Below, in pieces: positions 35,127-44,526 of a DNA stretch of 64,000 nt. The first letter of the stretch is position 1, and every line of letters begins with the position of its first letter. The notes under the pieces were generated by a model. It was not told the origin of the DNA. It was given only the letters and a program-made list of their open reading frames with translations, and ran no database searches. Source of the DNA: Sphingosinicella terrae (GTDB lineage: Bacteria; Pseudomonadota; Alphaproteobacteria; Sphingomonadales; Sphingomonadaceae); assembly GCF_003347635.1 (NCBI RefSeq), contig NZ_QDFY01000002.1, positions 1 through 64,000 of the forward strand, given 5' to 3'. Both the position numbers and the translations under genes were made by a program.

Positions 35127-35576
35127 TCAGTTGAAGAGGGCGACCATCCGGCCAGGCCGCGCGGAAGCGGAGAGGAAGAGCGGCATCGCGCCATATTCGG
35201 GATGGGAGACCGCATAGATGAGGTCGCCGGCCATCGACTTGCCGTCGAGCACATCGAAGACGGCAAGGAAGGCGCTTTGCCGGGTCACCTCCGCAGGCCG
35301 GTCTCCGGCTGACGGGAGCGGCTCGACGCCCGCGAGGCGCAAGCGATAGCCGCCGGCGGCGGCGAAAGTCGCGCCGACCTGCGCCGTCCATTCGTCTTGC
35401 TCGGCATGGACGAGGGAGACGAAGCGGCGGGTCAGCGGATTCGCGGCGAGGATGCGGCGGGCCCGATCGCTCCCCGTCGAACGGACGAGCGGGAGCGCGA
35501 CCATCGCGGCGATGGCGGCACCGCCCAGACCGACGAGAAGGTTGCGGCGGGACGGCTTCAAGGCGCGCTGTTCCAT
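35127..35576 (-). CDS. Twin-arginine DUF6916 family protein
   Basis: 149 residues. The N-terminus ALKPSRRNLLVGLGGAAIAAMVALPLV matches a Tat signal (S-R-R-N-L-L then a hydrophobic stretch), so export in folded form is likely. The mature part is paralogous to the cytoplasmic DUF6916 protein: GGYRLRLAGVEPLPSA aligns with EAVQLRLDSVEALPASA, and GRMVALFN with ARYEAVFF. It is 25 bases after the third tail-collar gene and shares the operon. Function unknown. Confidence 0.72.
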   Translation of the reverse strand: MEQRALKPSRRNLLVGLGGAAIAAMVALPLVRSTGSDRARRILAANPLTRRFVSLVHAEQDEWTAQVGATFAAAGGYRLRLAGVEPLPSAGDRPAEVTRQSAFLAVFDVLDGKSMAGDLIYAVSHPEYGAMPLFLSASARPGRMVALFN

Positions 35577-35601
35577 GCGGTCTTTCTGCTTCTTGTCGAG
35601 A

Positions 35602-36126
35602 TCAGGGACGCGGCGGAAACACGCCTTGCAACGCGATGATGAAGTTCATGGTCAGATAGGGCTGCATGTTGTTGTGCGGCTGGCTGCCACCCGCTGGGGC
35701 CAGTGCCTGCGGCGCCAGATTGGTGAACTGGGCAATGCTCGACGAATAAGCGTTGCCGCCGACGCTGCGCGCCAGGATGACGTCCGAAGACGGCGTGCCG
35801 AGCGCGGCAATGCCGTTATCGACCTGCATGCTATGGGTGTGGACGGGCATTTCGGACTGGAGGAGCGTGACCGACTGGACACCGCCGATCTCGCCTTCGA
35901 ACCGTTCCGACAGCCCGGATCCCTGTCCGACGCCGACCACGCAGGATCCCTCGATGTCCGGAAGCGCGAAAGTGCTCTTGCCGTCGCCTCCGTACATCGT
36001 GCCGAGCAGCGAGAAGAGGGCCGTGTTCTGCGAGATCGGAAGCAGCTGTCCGTTGCAGAACGCCCAGCCCTTGGGGGCGAAGTTGTACGGGACGACCCGG
36101 ATCTCGGCGACGAAGGGATCAGCCAC
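35602..36126 (-). CDS. Phage tail-collar (MdpB-like) protein, copy 3
   Basis: 174 residues. Typical tail-collar fold: PFVAEIRVVPYNFAPKGWAFCNGQLLPISQNTALFSLLGTMYGGDGKSTFALPDIEGS, then MPVHTHSM and a C-terminal GGSQPHNNMQPYLTMNFIIALQGVFPP. In phages such proteins form the receptor-binding fibre collar; in bacteria like this one they resemble the microcystin-dependent protein MdpB. No signal peptide. Gene follows copy 2 after 9 bases. Confidence 0.88.
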   Translation of the reverse strand: MADPFVAEIRVVPYNFAPKGWAFCNGQLLPISQNTALFSLLGTMYGGDGKSTFALPDIEGSCVVGVGQGSGLSERFEGEIGGVQSVTLLQSEMPVHTHSMQVDNGIAALGTPSSDVILARSVGGNAYSSSIAQFTNLAPQALAPAGGSQPHNNMQPYLTMNFIIALQGVFPPRP

Positions 36127-36135
36127 TTGTCTCTC

Positions 36136-36657
36136 CTAGGTCTGGGACGGGAAGAGTCCGAACAATGAGATGATGTAGTTGATGACGATGAACGGCATCA
36201 TGTTCTCATGCGGCTGGCTGCCGCCGACCGGCTGGATCGACTGCGGGTTCATCGTGCCTTCGGGCTCGCTCTGGCGGAACATCTGAACGGTTGGGTTGGC
36301 CGCGAGCACTTCGTTGGCCGGGCTCTGCGTCGTTCCGTTGGCGCTCGACGCCAGGAAGGCATGATTGTGGACCGGAATCTGGTTGGTGGTGAGGGTCACC
36401 TGCTCGACGCCGGCCGCCTCGCCGATGATGTAATTGTTGGCGCTGCCCGGCCCCTGGCCCTGGTGGATCGGAATCCGGCTGGCGAGATTGGGCAGAGCGA
36501 AGGTGCTCTGGCCATCGCCGCCATAGGTCGTGCCGATCAGTTGGAAGAGCGTCTCGTTCTCGGAAATGGGCAGGAGCTGGCCCTGGCACAGCATCCAGCC
36601 GGCCGGGGCGAAATTCCCCGCGAAGATCCTGATTTCGCCCACATAAGGCTGCGCCAT
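36136..36657 (-). CDS. Phage tail-collar (MdpB-like) protein, copy 2
   Basis: 173 residues. Same architecture as the neighbouring copies: YVGEIRIFAGNFAPAGWMLCQGQLLPISENETLFQLIGTTYGGDGQSTFALPNLASR, IPVHNHAFLAS, then GGSQPHENMMPFIVINYIISLFGLFPS. The three copies differ most in their middle section (here ASSANGTTQSPANEVL), where ligand recognition is usually found in collar domains. Tandem gene 13 bases downstream of copy 1. Confidence 0.88.
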   Translation of the reverse strand: MAQPYVGEIRIFAGNFAPAGWMLCQGQLLPISENETLFQLIGTTYGGDGQSTFALPNLASRIPIHQGQGPGSANNYIIGEAAGVEQVTLTTNQIPVHNHAFLASSANGTTQSPANEVLAANPTVQMFRQSEPEGTMNPQSIQPVGGSQPHENMMPFIVINYIISLFGLFPSQT

Positions 36658-36670
36658 TGCGTCGACCCCC

Positions 36671-37180
36671 TCAATTCGGCGATGGGAAGATGCCCTGCAG
36701 GGCGATGATCCAGTTCAGCACCAGATAGGGTTGCCGATTCTCATGCGCCTGGCTCCCGCCGACGTTGGTGATCGCCGCCGGCGCCAGCGCCACCAGGCTC
36801 GCGGCAGGGGCGTAACCGTTGTTGACGGAGGCGAGGAGATTGCCCGGCGGCGGCAGATGCGCGACGTTCGTGTTCGCATTCTGCGTCGTCGCCTGCATGA
36901 AATGCAGATGCTGCGGCATTTCCGCCTGCGTCAGCGTGTGCGTTTCCTGGCCGCTGGCCTGCCCGACGATGAATCCGGAGCCGGAATGGATCGGCGTACG
37001 ACCACGAAGATCGGGCAAAGCGAAGTTGGTCTGTCCGTTGCCGCCGAATTGCGTGCCGAGAAGCGCGAACAGTGCTTGGTTCTGATTGATCGGCAGGAGA
37101 GCACCGCTGCAGAATGCCCAGCCCTTGGGAGGGAAGTTGAACGACGCCAGTCGTAACTCGCCCAGAAATGGTTCGGCCAT
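36671..37180 (-). CDS. Phage tail-collar (MdpB-like) protein, copy 1
   Basis: 169 residues from MAEPFLGELRLASFNFPPKGWAFCSGALLPINQNQALFALLGTQFGGNGQTNFALPDLRGR; the ATG at 37204 would add 8 residues without support. It has AEMPQHLHFMQATTQNANTN and ends GGSQAHENRQPYLVLNWIIALQGIFPSPN. It leads the five-gene operon and is divergent from otsB (139 bases between starts). No phage head, baseplate or lysis gene lies nearby. Confidence 0.88.
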   Translation of the reverse strand: MAEPFLGELRLASFNFPPKGWAFCSGALLPINQNQALFALLGTQFGGNGQTNFALPDLRGRTPIHSGSGFIVGQASGQETHTLTQAEMPQHLHFMQATTQNANTNVAHLPPPGNLLASVNNGYAPAASLVALAPAAITNVGGSQAHENRQPYLVLNWIIALQGIFPSPN

Positions 37181-37319
37181 CGGTAAATCCCCCCGATGCG
37201 GCAACCAGCCTTTACTGGCGATGCCCCCGCATTCACCTACTTAATCCTGTTCGACTCGATAAGCCATGCTGAAAAACGCTTCCGCTTGAGATTTCATCGG
37301 CGACTTGCCAACGGGGGCC

Positions 37320-38063
37320 ATGACCAGGCTGAAATTCCCCCCGACGAATCTCCTCGACGGTGCCGCGCTTTTCCTGGATTTCGATGGAACTCTCGTCGAG
37401 CTCGCCGAAACGCCCGACGCGATCCTGATCCCGGAAGGGCTCACCCCGCTGCTCAACCGGCTCCACCGCAACCTCGGTGGACGGCTCGCCATCGTCAGCG
37501 GCCGCTCGATCGAGGATCTCGAGCGGCACCTCCCCTTGTCGGGCGTGGGCTATTCGGGTTCGCACGGATTGGAGTTGCGCCTGCCCGACGGCACCGGTTT
37601 GCCGCTGAGCGTTCCGATCGGCCTCGATGACGTGCGCGGCAGCGTCGCCCGATTCGCCCTCCGGGATCCGGGGCTTCTCGTCGAGGACAAGCCGGCCGGG
37701 ATCGCGCTGCACTTTCGCCGGGCGCCGGACCAGGGCGAGGCCGTCGCGGACTTCATGAGCCATCTGGCGCAAGAGCGGGGCTGGGCGGTGCAGCGCGGCA
37801 ATATGGTGGTCGAGCTGCGGCCGACCGGCGCTACCAAGGGCGATGCCCTTCGCGCCTTCATGACGGAACCGGGTTTCGCCGACGCGCGTCCTGTCTTTGT
37901 GGGCGATGATCTGACAGACGAGCATGGCTTCGAGGCGGCACAAGCGCTCGCCGGCGTGGGCGTGCTCGTCGGACCGGAGCGGGAGACGGCTGCGCGCTAT
38001 CGGTTGCCGTCGGTGGCGGCCGTTGCGCAATGGCTGGCCGAGGCGGCTCGGGAGGCGGCGTGA
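37320..38063 (+). CDS. otsB: Trehalose-phosphatase
   Basis: 247 residues; start MTRLKFPPTNLLDGAALFLDFDGTLVELAETPDAI is preferred over an ATG at 37305. HAD-family phosphatase with nucleophile motif DFDGTL, GRSIEDLERHL, and the late FVGDDLTDEHGFEAA metal motif. It dephosphorylates trehalose-6-phosphate to trehalose in the cytosol. Overlaps the GH15 start as GTGA, forming otsB-GH15-otsA. Confidence 0.94.
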   Translation: MTRLKFPPTNLLDGAALFLDFDGTLVELAETPDAILIPEGLTPLLNRLHRNLGGRLAIVSGRSIEDLERHLPLSGVGYSGSHGLELRLPDGTGLPLSVPIGLDDVRGSVARFALRDPGLLVEDKPAGIALHFRRAPDQGEAVADFMSHLAQERGWAVQRGNMVVELRPTGATKGDALRAFMTEPGFADARPVFVGDDLTDEHGFEAAQALAGVGVLVGPERETAARYRLPSVAAVAQWLAEAAREAA

Positions 38064-39850
38064 AGACACTCAATCTGTGGCCGATCGGCAATTGCCAGGT
38101 CAGTGCCCTCGTCGATGAGCAAGCCGGCTTCATCTGGGGCTGCCAGCCGCGGGTGGATGGTGATCCTTTATTCTGTGGATTGCTCGATCCGAAGGGCGAG
38201 AGCGACATCCCGCGCGGGGAGTGGAGGATCCGCCTCGAGGACCAGGTCTCGGCGGAGACGCGCTATCTCAAGAACACGCCGATCGTCGTCACCCGGCTGA
38301 CCGACGGCAGCGGCGCGGTGGTCGAGGTGTTCGATTTCTGTCCTCGTTTCGAGCGGGTCGGGCGGATGTACCGGCCCGTTGCCTTCGTCCGGATCGTCCG
38401 GCCGATCGTCGGCGTCCCCCGGGTCAGGGTCTGCCTCAATCCCGCCGTCGATTGGGGCGCGCGCGACGCGGAGCGGACCAGCGGCACCAACCATATCCGC
38501 TACCTGCTCAAGCCGCAGCCGCTGCGCCTGACCACCGACGCGCCGGTCATCCACCTGCTCGAGGGTCGCAGCTTCCGCCTCGAAAAGTCGCTCCATTTCT
38601 TCCTCGGTCCCGACGAGCCATTCGTCGGGGACCTCGTCCAGACGGTGTCGGCGATGCTGCACCAGACCGCCGACCATTGGCGCGAATGGACTCGTGGCCT
38701 CGCCATTCCGCTCGAGTGGCAGCGCAACGTCATTCGCGCCGCCATCACCCTCAAGCTGTGCCAGCACGACGAGACCGGCGCGATCGTTGCGGCGCTCACC
38801 ACGTCGATCCCCGAAGCGGCCGATAGCGGCCGCAACTGGGACTATCGCTACTGTTGGATACGAGACGCTTATTATACGGTGCAGGCGCTGAACCGGCTCG
38901 GCGCGCTCGACGTCCTCGAAAGCTATCTCGGCTATCTGCGCAACATCGTCGACCAGTCCAAGGGTGGACATATCCAGCCGCTTTACGCGGTGTCGGGGGA
39001 GCCGAAGCTCGACGAAGGCGTGGCCGAAGGTCTGGCCGGCTATCGCGGCATGGGGCCCGTGCGGGTCGGGAATGCGGCCTATACCCAGATCCAGCACGAT
39101 GCTTATGGCCAGATCATCCTGTCGAACACGCAGGCCTTCTTCGACGAGCGGCTGCTGCGCAAGGCGACCGAGGAGGATTTCGTCAGCCTCGAGAAGGTCG
39201 GCGAGCTGGCCTGGACTACCTATGATCGCCCTGATGCCGGCTTATGGGAGTTTCGCACCCGCACCAGCGTCCACACCTACAGCTCGGTGATGAGCTGGGC
39301 CGCCTGCGACCGGCTGGCAAACATCGCCGGCGAGCTCCGCCTGGACGAGCGTGCGCGGCTGTGGCGGCAGCGCGCCGAGAAGGTGCGCAAGGCGATCGAG
39401 AAGCAGGCCTGGCTCAAGGACGAAGAGCGCTTCTCCGCGACCTTCGGCGGCGACGAGCTCGACGCCAGCCTGCTGCAATTGCTCGACATGCGCTTTCTCG
39501 ATGCTGCCGACAGCCGATTCATCAATACCTTCAATGCGGTCGAGAAAGGCCTTCGGCGCGGCGAGCACATGCTCCGATATGCCAGCGAGGACGATTTCGG
39601 TGCGCCGGAGACGGCGTTCAACTTCTGCACCTTCTGGTTCATCGAGGCGCTCCATCTCGTTGGCCGGCACGAAGAAGCGCGCGACCTCTTCATGACGACG
39701 CTGGAGCGGCTGACCCCCGCCGGCCTGCTGTCCGAGGACACGGACTTCCAGACCGGGGAATTATGGGGAAACTATCCGCAGACCTATTCGCTGGTCGGGC
39801 TTATCAATTGCGCCGGCCTGCTGTCCAAGCCGTGGAGTTCCGTCCGATGA
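38060..39850 (+). CDS. Glycoside hydrolase family 15 protein (glucoamylase/trehalase-like)
   Basis: 596 residues from a GTG that overlaps the otsB stop (GTGA). The (alpha/alpha)6 barrel is recognised by SIPEAADSGRNWDYRYCWIRDAYYTVQALNRLG, then GYRGMGPVRVGNAAYTQIQHDAYGQII and ETAFNFCTFWFIEALHLVGRHEEARDLF. Members hydrolyse alpha-1,4 glucans or trehalose. Sandwiched between the two trehalose-synthesis genes with overlaps on both sides (ATGA with otsA), so it probably trims a glucan or turns over trehalose, an inference. Confidence 0.9.
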   Translation: MKTLNLWPIGNCQVSALVDEQAGFIWGCQPRVDGDPLFCGLLDPKGESDIPRGEWRIRLEDQVSAETRYLKNTPIVVTRLTDGSGAVVEVFDFCPRFERVGRMYRPVAFVRIVRPIVGVPRVRVCLNPAVDWGARDAERTSGTNHIRYLLKPQPLRLTTDAPVIHLLEGRSFRLEKSLHFFLGPDEPFVGDLVQTVSAMLHQTADHWREWTRGLAIPLEWQRNVIRAAITLKLCQHDETGAIVAALTTSIPEAADSGRNWDYRYCWIRDAYYTVQALNRLGALDVLESYLGYLRNIVDQSKGGHIQPLYAVSGEPKLDEGVAEGLAGYRGMGPVRVGNAAYTQIQHDAYGQIILSNTQAFFDERLLRKATEEDFVSLEKVGELAWTTYDRPDAGLWEFRTRTSVHTYSSVMSWAACDRLANIAGELRLDERARLWRQRAEKVRKAIEKQAWLKDEERFSATFGGDELDASLLQLLDMRFLDAADSRFINTFNAVEKGLRRGEHMLRYASEDDFGAPETAFNFCTFWFIEALHLVGRHEEARDLFMTTLERLTPAGLLSEDTDFQTGELWGNYPQTYSLVGLINCAGLLSKPWSSVR

Positions 39851-41265
39851 GCCGCCTGATTGTCATCTCGAACCGAGTCTCGGCCCCGAAGGCGCGAAGC
39901 GCCGGCGGCGCTCAGGGTGGCCTTTCCGTCGCCCTCGCGGCGGCGCTGCGCGAATATCGCGGCTTATGGTTCGGATGGTCCGGCAACAAGACCGACGAGT
40001 TCACCGGCCATATCGACCTTCAGCGGCACGAGGGCGTCACCACGGCGACGATCGACCTCGAGGAACAGGACGTCGACGAATATTATAATGGGTATGCCAA
40101 TCGCACCTTGTGGCCGCTCTTCCACTACCGGATCGACCTCGCCGAATATGACCGCAGCTTCGGCAGCGGCTATGAACGGGTGAACGAGCGCTTCGCCGAG
40201 ACGGTGACGCCGCTGATCGAGCCCGACGACCTGATCTGGGTGCACGATTATCACCTGATCCCCCTCGGCATGCAGCTGCGCGAGCGCGGTCTCAAGAACC
40301 GGATCGGCTTCTTCCTCCACATTCCCTGGCCGCCGCAGCGCCTGCTCGTGTCGCTACCCTTCCACCAGCGGCTGGTGCGCTCGATGCTGGCCTACGACCT
40401 GATCGGCTTCCAGACCGAGGAATGGCTCGATTCCTTCCACCATTATATCGAGCGCGAGATGGGCGGCACCGTCGACGGCGACACCGTCCGCGTCGGCAAC
40501 CGCACGATCAAGGTGGCCGCCTTCCCGATCGGTGTCGACGCGAAGGAATTTGGCGAGGCGGTACGCTCGCCCACCGCGAAGCAGGCGCACGAACGGCTGA
40601 AGCGAAGCGTCGAGGACAAGCATGTCATCATCGGCGTCGACCGGCTCGATTATTCGAAGGGGCTCGGCGAGCGCTTTCTCGGCTACCGGCGCTTCCTCGA
40701 GGAGCATGACGATTGCCGAGGCCGCGTCACCTTGCTTCAGATCGCGCCGCCGTCGCGAGGCGAGGTCCATACCTATGAGAGCATCCGCGAACATCTCGAC
40801 GAGCTGTCGGGCCGCATCAACGGCGAGTTCGCGGAGGTGGACTGGGTGCCGATCCGCTACGTCAACCAGGGTTACCCGCGCGAGGAGTTGGCTGGCTTCT
40901 ACCGCGCGTCCGAGATCGCCCTGATCACGCCGCTGCGAGACGGCATGAATCTCGTCGCCAAGGAATATGTCGCCGCCCAGGACCCGGAGGACCCCGGCGT
41001 CCTCATCCTTTCCCGCTTCGCCGGTGCGGCGCTGCAGCTCAAGGATGCCCTGCTCGTCAATCCGTACAGCAAGGACGAGATCAGCGACGCCGTGGCCAAG
41101 GCGCTGAACATGCCGAAGGGCGAGCGCATCCGACGGTGGCGGGCGATGATGGACAGCGTCGAGAAGGAGGATGTCGTCTGGTGGCGCCGCAACTTCGTCC
41201 GCGCGCTCCAGGGTGAGGAAGCGCCGCTGGGGGACGAGGATAAGCCGGCGGAGGCGGTCGGCTAG
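39847..41265 (+). CDS. otsA: Alpha,alpha-trehalose-phosphate synthase
   Basis: 472 residues, GT20 family. Starts MSRLIVISNRVSAPKARSAGGAQGGLSVAL; WVHDYHLIPLGMQLR and HIPWPPQRLL form part of the glucose-6-phosphate/UDP-glucose site; VDRLDYSKGLGERFLGYRRFLE and PLRDGMNLVAKEYVAAQ are the donor site. It joins UDP-glucose and glucose-6-phosphate to give trehalose-6-phosphate, the OtsB substrate. ATGA overlap with the GH15 gene shows translational coupling. Confidence 0.95.
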   Translation: MSRLIVISNRVSAPKARSAGGAQGGLSVALAAALREYRGLWFGWSGNKTDEFTGHIDLQRHEGVTTATIDLEEQDVDEYYNGYANRTLWPLFHYRIDLAEYDRSFGSGYERVNERFAETVTPLIEPDDLIWVHDYHLIPLGMQLRERGLKNRIGFFLHIPWPPQRLLVSLPFHQRLVRSMLAYDLIGFQTEEWLDSFHHYIEREMGGTVDGDTVRVGNRTIKVAAFPIGVDAKEFGEAVRSPTAKQAHERLKRSVEDKHVIIGVDRLDYSKGLGERFLGYRRFLEEHDDCRGRVTLLQIAPPSRGEVHTYESIREHLDELSGRINGEFAEVDWVPIRYVNQGYPREELAGFYRASEIALITPLRDGMNLVAKEYVAAQDPEDPGVLILSRFAGAALQLKDALLVNPYSKDEISDAVAKALNMPKGERIRRWRAMMDSVEKEDVVWWRRNFVRALQGEEAPLGDEDKPAEAVG

Positions 41266-41308
41266 CGCCGCCGCCCCTCGTCAGCGTCACCGTCGAGAGA
41301 ACGAAGTG

Positions 41309-41800
41309 CTAGCGGCAGCGCAGATCCTGGCTGCGCTCGACCTCGCGGCCGAGCAATGCGCCCAGCACGCCGCCGACGATGGTTCCGCCCGCGCGGCTGC
41401 GGCCGCCGTCGATCGCGCGCCCGAGCAGCGCGCCGGCGCCGGCGCCGATCACCAGGCCGGTGGTGCCGTCGCTGCGCCGGCAATAATAGCGGCCATCCGA
41501 GCCGCGATAGACCTCGTCCTGCGCGTTCAGCGGCCGCTCGTCGTAGCGCGGATCGTCGCGATAGTCGCGCGACGCGTCATAGTCGCGGGCGTATGCGTCA
41601 TTGTCGTAGCGGCGATAATCCTGATCGCGCCGGACGGCCTCATCATAGCGCCGCTGCTCCCTCTCGAAAATGTCGCGTTCCTGCTCGAAGCGCCGCTGGG
41701 CCTGCTGCCAGCGATCCTCCTCGGCGCGACTCTGCGCGAAAGCGGGCGTGACGAAGGTGGAGGCCGTGGCGAGAGCCAATACGAGCAGGCATGTCTTCAT
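41309..41800 (-). CDS. Glycine-zipper 2TM domain lipoprotein-like/exported protein
   Basis: 163 residues from MKTCLLVLALATASTFVTPAFAQ, a signal peptide. The middle is charged and Tyr/Asp/Arg-rich (RRYDNDAYARDYDASRDYRDDPRYDE). The C-terminus has the glycine zipper GTTGLVIGAGAGALLGRAIDGGRSRAGGTIVGGVLGALLGREVERS. Similar envelope proteins (Rickettsia 17-kDa antigen type) have two glycine-zipper helices that associate with membranes. Role unknown; isolated gene. Confidence 0.83.
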   Translation of the reverse strand: MKTCLLVLALATASTFVTPAFAQSRAEEDRWQQAQRRFEQERDIFEREQRRYDEAVRRDQDYRRYDNDAYARDYDASRDYRDDPRYDERPLNAQDEVYRGSDGRYYCRRSDGTTGLVIGAGAGALLGRAIDGGRSRAGGTIVGGVLGALLGREVERSQDLRCR

Positions 41801-41988
41801 GCGAGCATTCCCCGAACGAGATAGGCGGGCGCCGTGGCCACTTCGAACATGATGCGCATGTGCCGCAGACCCCCGCAGGTTTCCCCATCGCCCCCGCAAT
41901 GCGAAGACGGCGCGCCTTGTCGCCAAAGCAAGCTGAACCCGGGCTGACGAGTCGGCGTCGATCGACCGGCTCTCGGCCCGACGCGATG

Positions 41989-43179
41989 TCAGTTCATCAG
42001 CTCGACCGTGACCGCGGTAGCCTCGCCGCCGCCGATGCAGAGCGAGGCTAGGCCGCGCTTCCGGCCGTGGCTTTCGAGCGCCGAGAGCAGGGTCGCCATG
42101 ATGCGGGCGCCGCTGGCGCCGATCGGGTGGCCCAGCGCCGTGGCGCCGCCATGGACATTGATGATGTCGCGGCCGATGCCGAGGTCGCGCATCGCGATCA
42201 TCGCGACGCAGGCGAAGGCCTCGTTGACTTCGTAGAGGTCGACGTCGCTCGCCGCCCAGCCTGCCTTGTCCAGTGCCTTGTGCATCGCCCCGATCGGCGC
42301 GGTGGTGAACTTCGCCGGCTCGTGGGCGTGGGCGGCGTGGCTGACGATCCGGGCCACCGGCTCGAGCCCGAACCTCTCGGCGACGCTCAGCCGGGTCAGC
42401 ACCAAGGCGGCGGCGCCGTCGCTGATCGAGCTCGCATTGGCGGCGGTGATGGTCCCGTCCTTGGCAAAGGCCGGCTTGAGGTTCGGGATCTTCTCGGGAT
42501 TGGACCTTCCGGGCTGCTCGTCGATGGCGATCGTCTCCTCGCCCTTGCGGCTCGTCACCGTGACCGGAGTGATCTCGCGCTCGAACGCGCCGCTGCGGAT
42601 CGCGTCGTTCGCTCGGCGCAGCGACTCGATCGCATATTCATCCTGCGCCTCGCGGGTGAACTGATATTCGCGGGCCGCATCCTCGGCGAAGGTGCCCATG
42701 GCGCGGCCGGAATCGTAGGCGTCCTCCAGCCCGTCGAGCATCATGTGATCGTAGACGGTGTCGTGGCCGATTCGGGCGCCGGCGCGGTGCTTCTTCATGA
42801 GATAGGGGGCGTTGGACATTGACTCCATCCCGCCGGCGACGATGACGTCCGCCGAACCGACCGCCAGCATGTCATGCGCGAAGATCGCGGCCTGCATGCC
42901 CGATCCGCAAACCTTGTTGACGGTCGTCGCCTCGACCGAGCGGGGGAGGCCGGCGCCGAGCGCCGCCTGTCGCGCGGGCGCCTGGCCGAGGCCGGCGGGG
43001 AGCACGCAGCCCATGAAGATCTTCTCGACCGCCTCGGGCGCGACGCCCGCCCGCTCGACCGCGGCGGCCACTGCGGCGGAGCCGAGGGCGGTCGCGCTGG
43101 CGCCCGCCAGGCTGCCCTGGAAGCTGCCCATGGGCGTGCGCGCGTAGGAGAGGATGACGATCGGATCGGCGGCGGACAT
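41989..43179 (-). CDS. Acetyl-CoA C-acetyltransferase (thiolase)
   Basis: 396 residues from [26 protein letters not shown]. Nucleophile Cys91 in [11 protein letters not shown]; His in [14 protein letters not shown]; late Cys in [11 protein letters not shown]. Interconverts acetoacetyl-CoA and two acetyl-CoA. Divergent from the isovaleryl-CoA dehydrogenase gene, 127 bases between starts, consistent with the end step of leucine or ketone-body catabolism. Confidence 0.93.
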   Translation of the reverse strand: MSAADPIVILSYARTPMGSFQGSLAGASATALGSAAVAAAVERAGVAPEAVEKIFMGCVLPAGLGQAPARQAALGAGLPRSVEATTVNKVCGSGMQAAIFAHDMLAVGSADVIVAGGMESMSNAPYLMKKHRAGARIGHDTVYDHMMLDGLEDAYDSGRAMGTFAEDAAREYQFTREAQDEYAIESLRRANDAIRSGAFEREITPVTVTSRKGEETIAIDEQPGRSNPEKIPNLKPAFAKDGTITAANASSISDGAAALVLTRLSVAERFGLEPVARIVSHAAHAHEPAKFTTAPIGAMHKALDKAGWAASDVDLYEVNEAFACVAMIAMRDLGIGRDIINVHGGATALGHPIGASGARIMATLLSALESHGRKRGLASLCIGGGEATAVTVELMN

Positions 43180-43306
43180 GCGGAAGCTCCTTGCTGGGCC
43201 ATCCTTGTCGGAAACGGGCCTCGGTTGCGGGCTGCACATAGGCGCCGGGGCCGCCTTGTTCAAATCCGCGGGGCTCTGCTACGGCGCCCGCGACAGGAGA
43301 CAGGAT

Positions 43307-44461
43307 ATGGCCGAAATGGGCCTCGATTTCGCTCTGGGCGAGATGGCGGACGCCATTCGCGAGACCACGCGCCGCTTCGCCGCCGATCGGATCGCGCCGC
43401 TCGCCGCCGAGATAGACGAGAAGGATTGGTTCCCGCGCGACCTCTGGCCGCAAATGGGCGAGCTCGGCCTTCACGGGATCACGGTCGAGGAGGAATATGG
43501 CGGCCTCGGCCTCGGCTATCTCGAGCATGTCGTGGCCCAGGAGGAGGTCGCCCGGGCCTCGGCATCGATCGGCCTCTCCTACGGCGCCCATTCGAACCTG
43601 TGCATCAACCAGATCCGGCGCTGGGCGAACGAGGCGCAGAAGAGCAGGTATCTGCCGAAGCTGATCTCGGGCGAGCATGTCGGCGCGCTCGCCATGTCCG
43701 AGGCGGGGGCCGGATCGGACGTGGTCGGCATGAAGCTGCGCGCGGACAGGGTGCAGGGCGGCTATGTCCTCAACGGCACCAAGTTCTGGATCACCAACGC
43801 CGCTTATGCCGATACCCTGGTCGTCTATGCCAAGACCGGCGAGGGCTCGCGCGGGATCACCACCTTCCTCATCGAAAAAGACATGCCCGGCTTCTCGATC
43901 GGCCAGAAGATCGACAAGGTCGGCATGCGCGGCAGCCCGACCGCCGAGCTCGTCTTCCAGGATTGCGAGGTGCCCGAAGAGCAGGTGATGGGTCCCGAGA
44001 ATGGCGGCGTCGCGGTGCTGATGTCCGGCCTCGATTACGAGCGCACCGTGCTCGCCGGGATCCAGCTCGGCATCATGCAGGCCTGCCTCGACACGGTCCT
44101 TCCCTATGTCCGCGAACGCAAGCAGTTCGGGAAGCCGATCGGCAGCTTCCAGCTCATGCAGGCCAAGGTCGCCGACATGTATGTCGCGCTCAATTCGGCC
44201 CGCGCCTATGTCTATCAGGTCGCCCGCGCCTGCGATGCGGGGCAGACCACCCGCTTCGACGCCGCCGGCGCGATCCTCTATGCCTCGGAGAATGCGGTGC
44301 GCGTGGCGAACGAGGCGGTACAGGCCCTCGGCGGCGCCGGCTATACCAAGGACTGGCCGGTCGAGCGGTACATGCGCGACGCCAAGCTTCTCGACATCGG
44401 CGCCGGCACCAACGAGATCCGGCGGATGCTCATCGGCCGGGAGCTGATCGGCGCCGCCTGA
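43307..44461 (+). CDS. Isovaleryl-CoA dehydrogenase
   Basis: 384 residues. The start [20 protein letters not shown] has AGGAGA 7 bases upstream. FAD-dependent acyl-CoA dehydrogenase: [60 protein letters not shown], catalytic Glu245 in [10 protein letters not shown], and [36 protein letters not shown]. The Glu location within the first LDYER helix is the isovaleryl-CoA type, in contrast to the late Glu of short-chain enzymes. Oxidises isovaleryl-CoA in leucine catabolism. Confidence 0.92.
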   Translation: MAEMGLDFALGEMADAIRETTRRFAADRIAPLAAEIDEKDWFPRDLWPQMGELGLHGITVEEEYGGLGLGYLEHVVAQEEVARASASIGLSYGAHSNLCINQIRRWANEAQKSRYLPKLISGEHVGALAMSEAGAGSDVVGMKLRADRVQGGYVLNGTKFWITNAAYADTLVVYAKTGEGSRGITTFLIEKDMPGFSIGQKIDKVGMRGSPTAELVFQDCEVPEEQVMGPENGGVAVLMSGLDYERTVLAGIQLGIMQACLDTVLPYVRERKQFGKPIGSFQLMQAKVADMYVALNSARAYVYQVARACDAGQTTRFDAAGAILYASENAVRVANEAVQALGGAGYTKDWPVERYMRDAKLLDIGAGTNEIRRMLIGRELIGAA

Positions 44462-44469
44462 GGCGCGTG

Positions 44470-44492
44470 GGGAGCGGGCCGGACCCGCTCCC
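44470..44492. terminator. Hairpin between convergent ivd and M13 genes
   Basis: GGGAGCGGG and CCCGCTCCC form a perfect 9-bp stem with a CCGGA loop, 8 bases after the dehydrogenase stop. No U-run. Confidence 0.45.
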
Positions 44493-44526
44493 GCTCCGGC
44501 TCGTCCGCGACGTCAGCCGCCTTTGC

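Noticed and set aside
34284-37180. Prophage remnant explanation for the tail-collar genes
   Set aside because: No integrase, capsid, baseplate, holin or attachment repeats near them, and neighbouring genes are ordinary chromosomal ones; kept as a bacterial operon instead.
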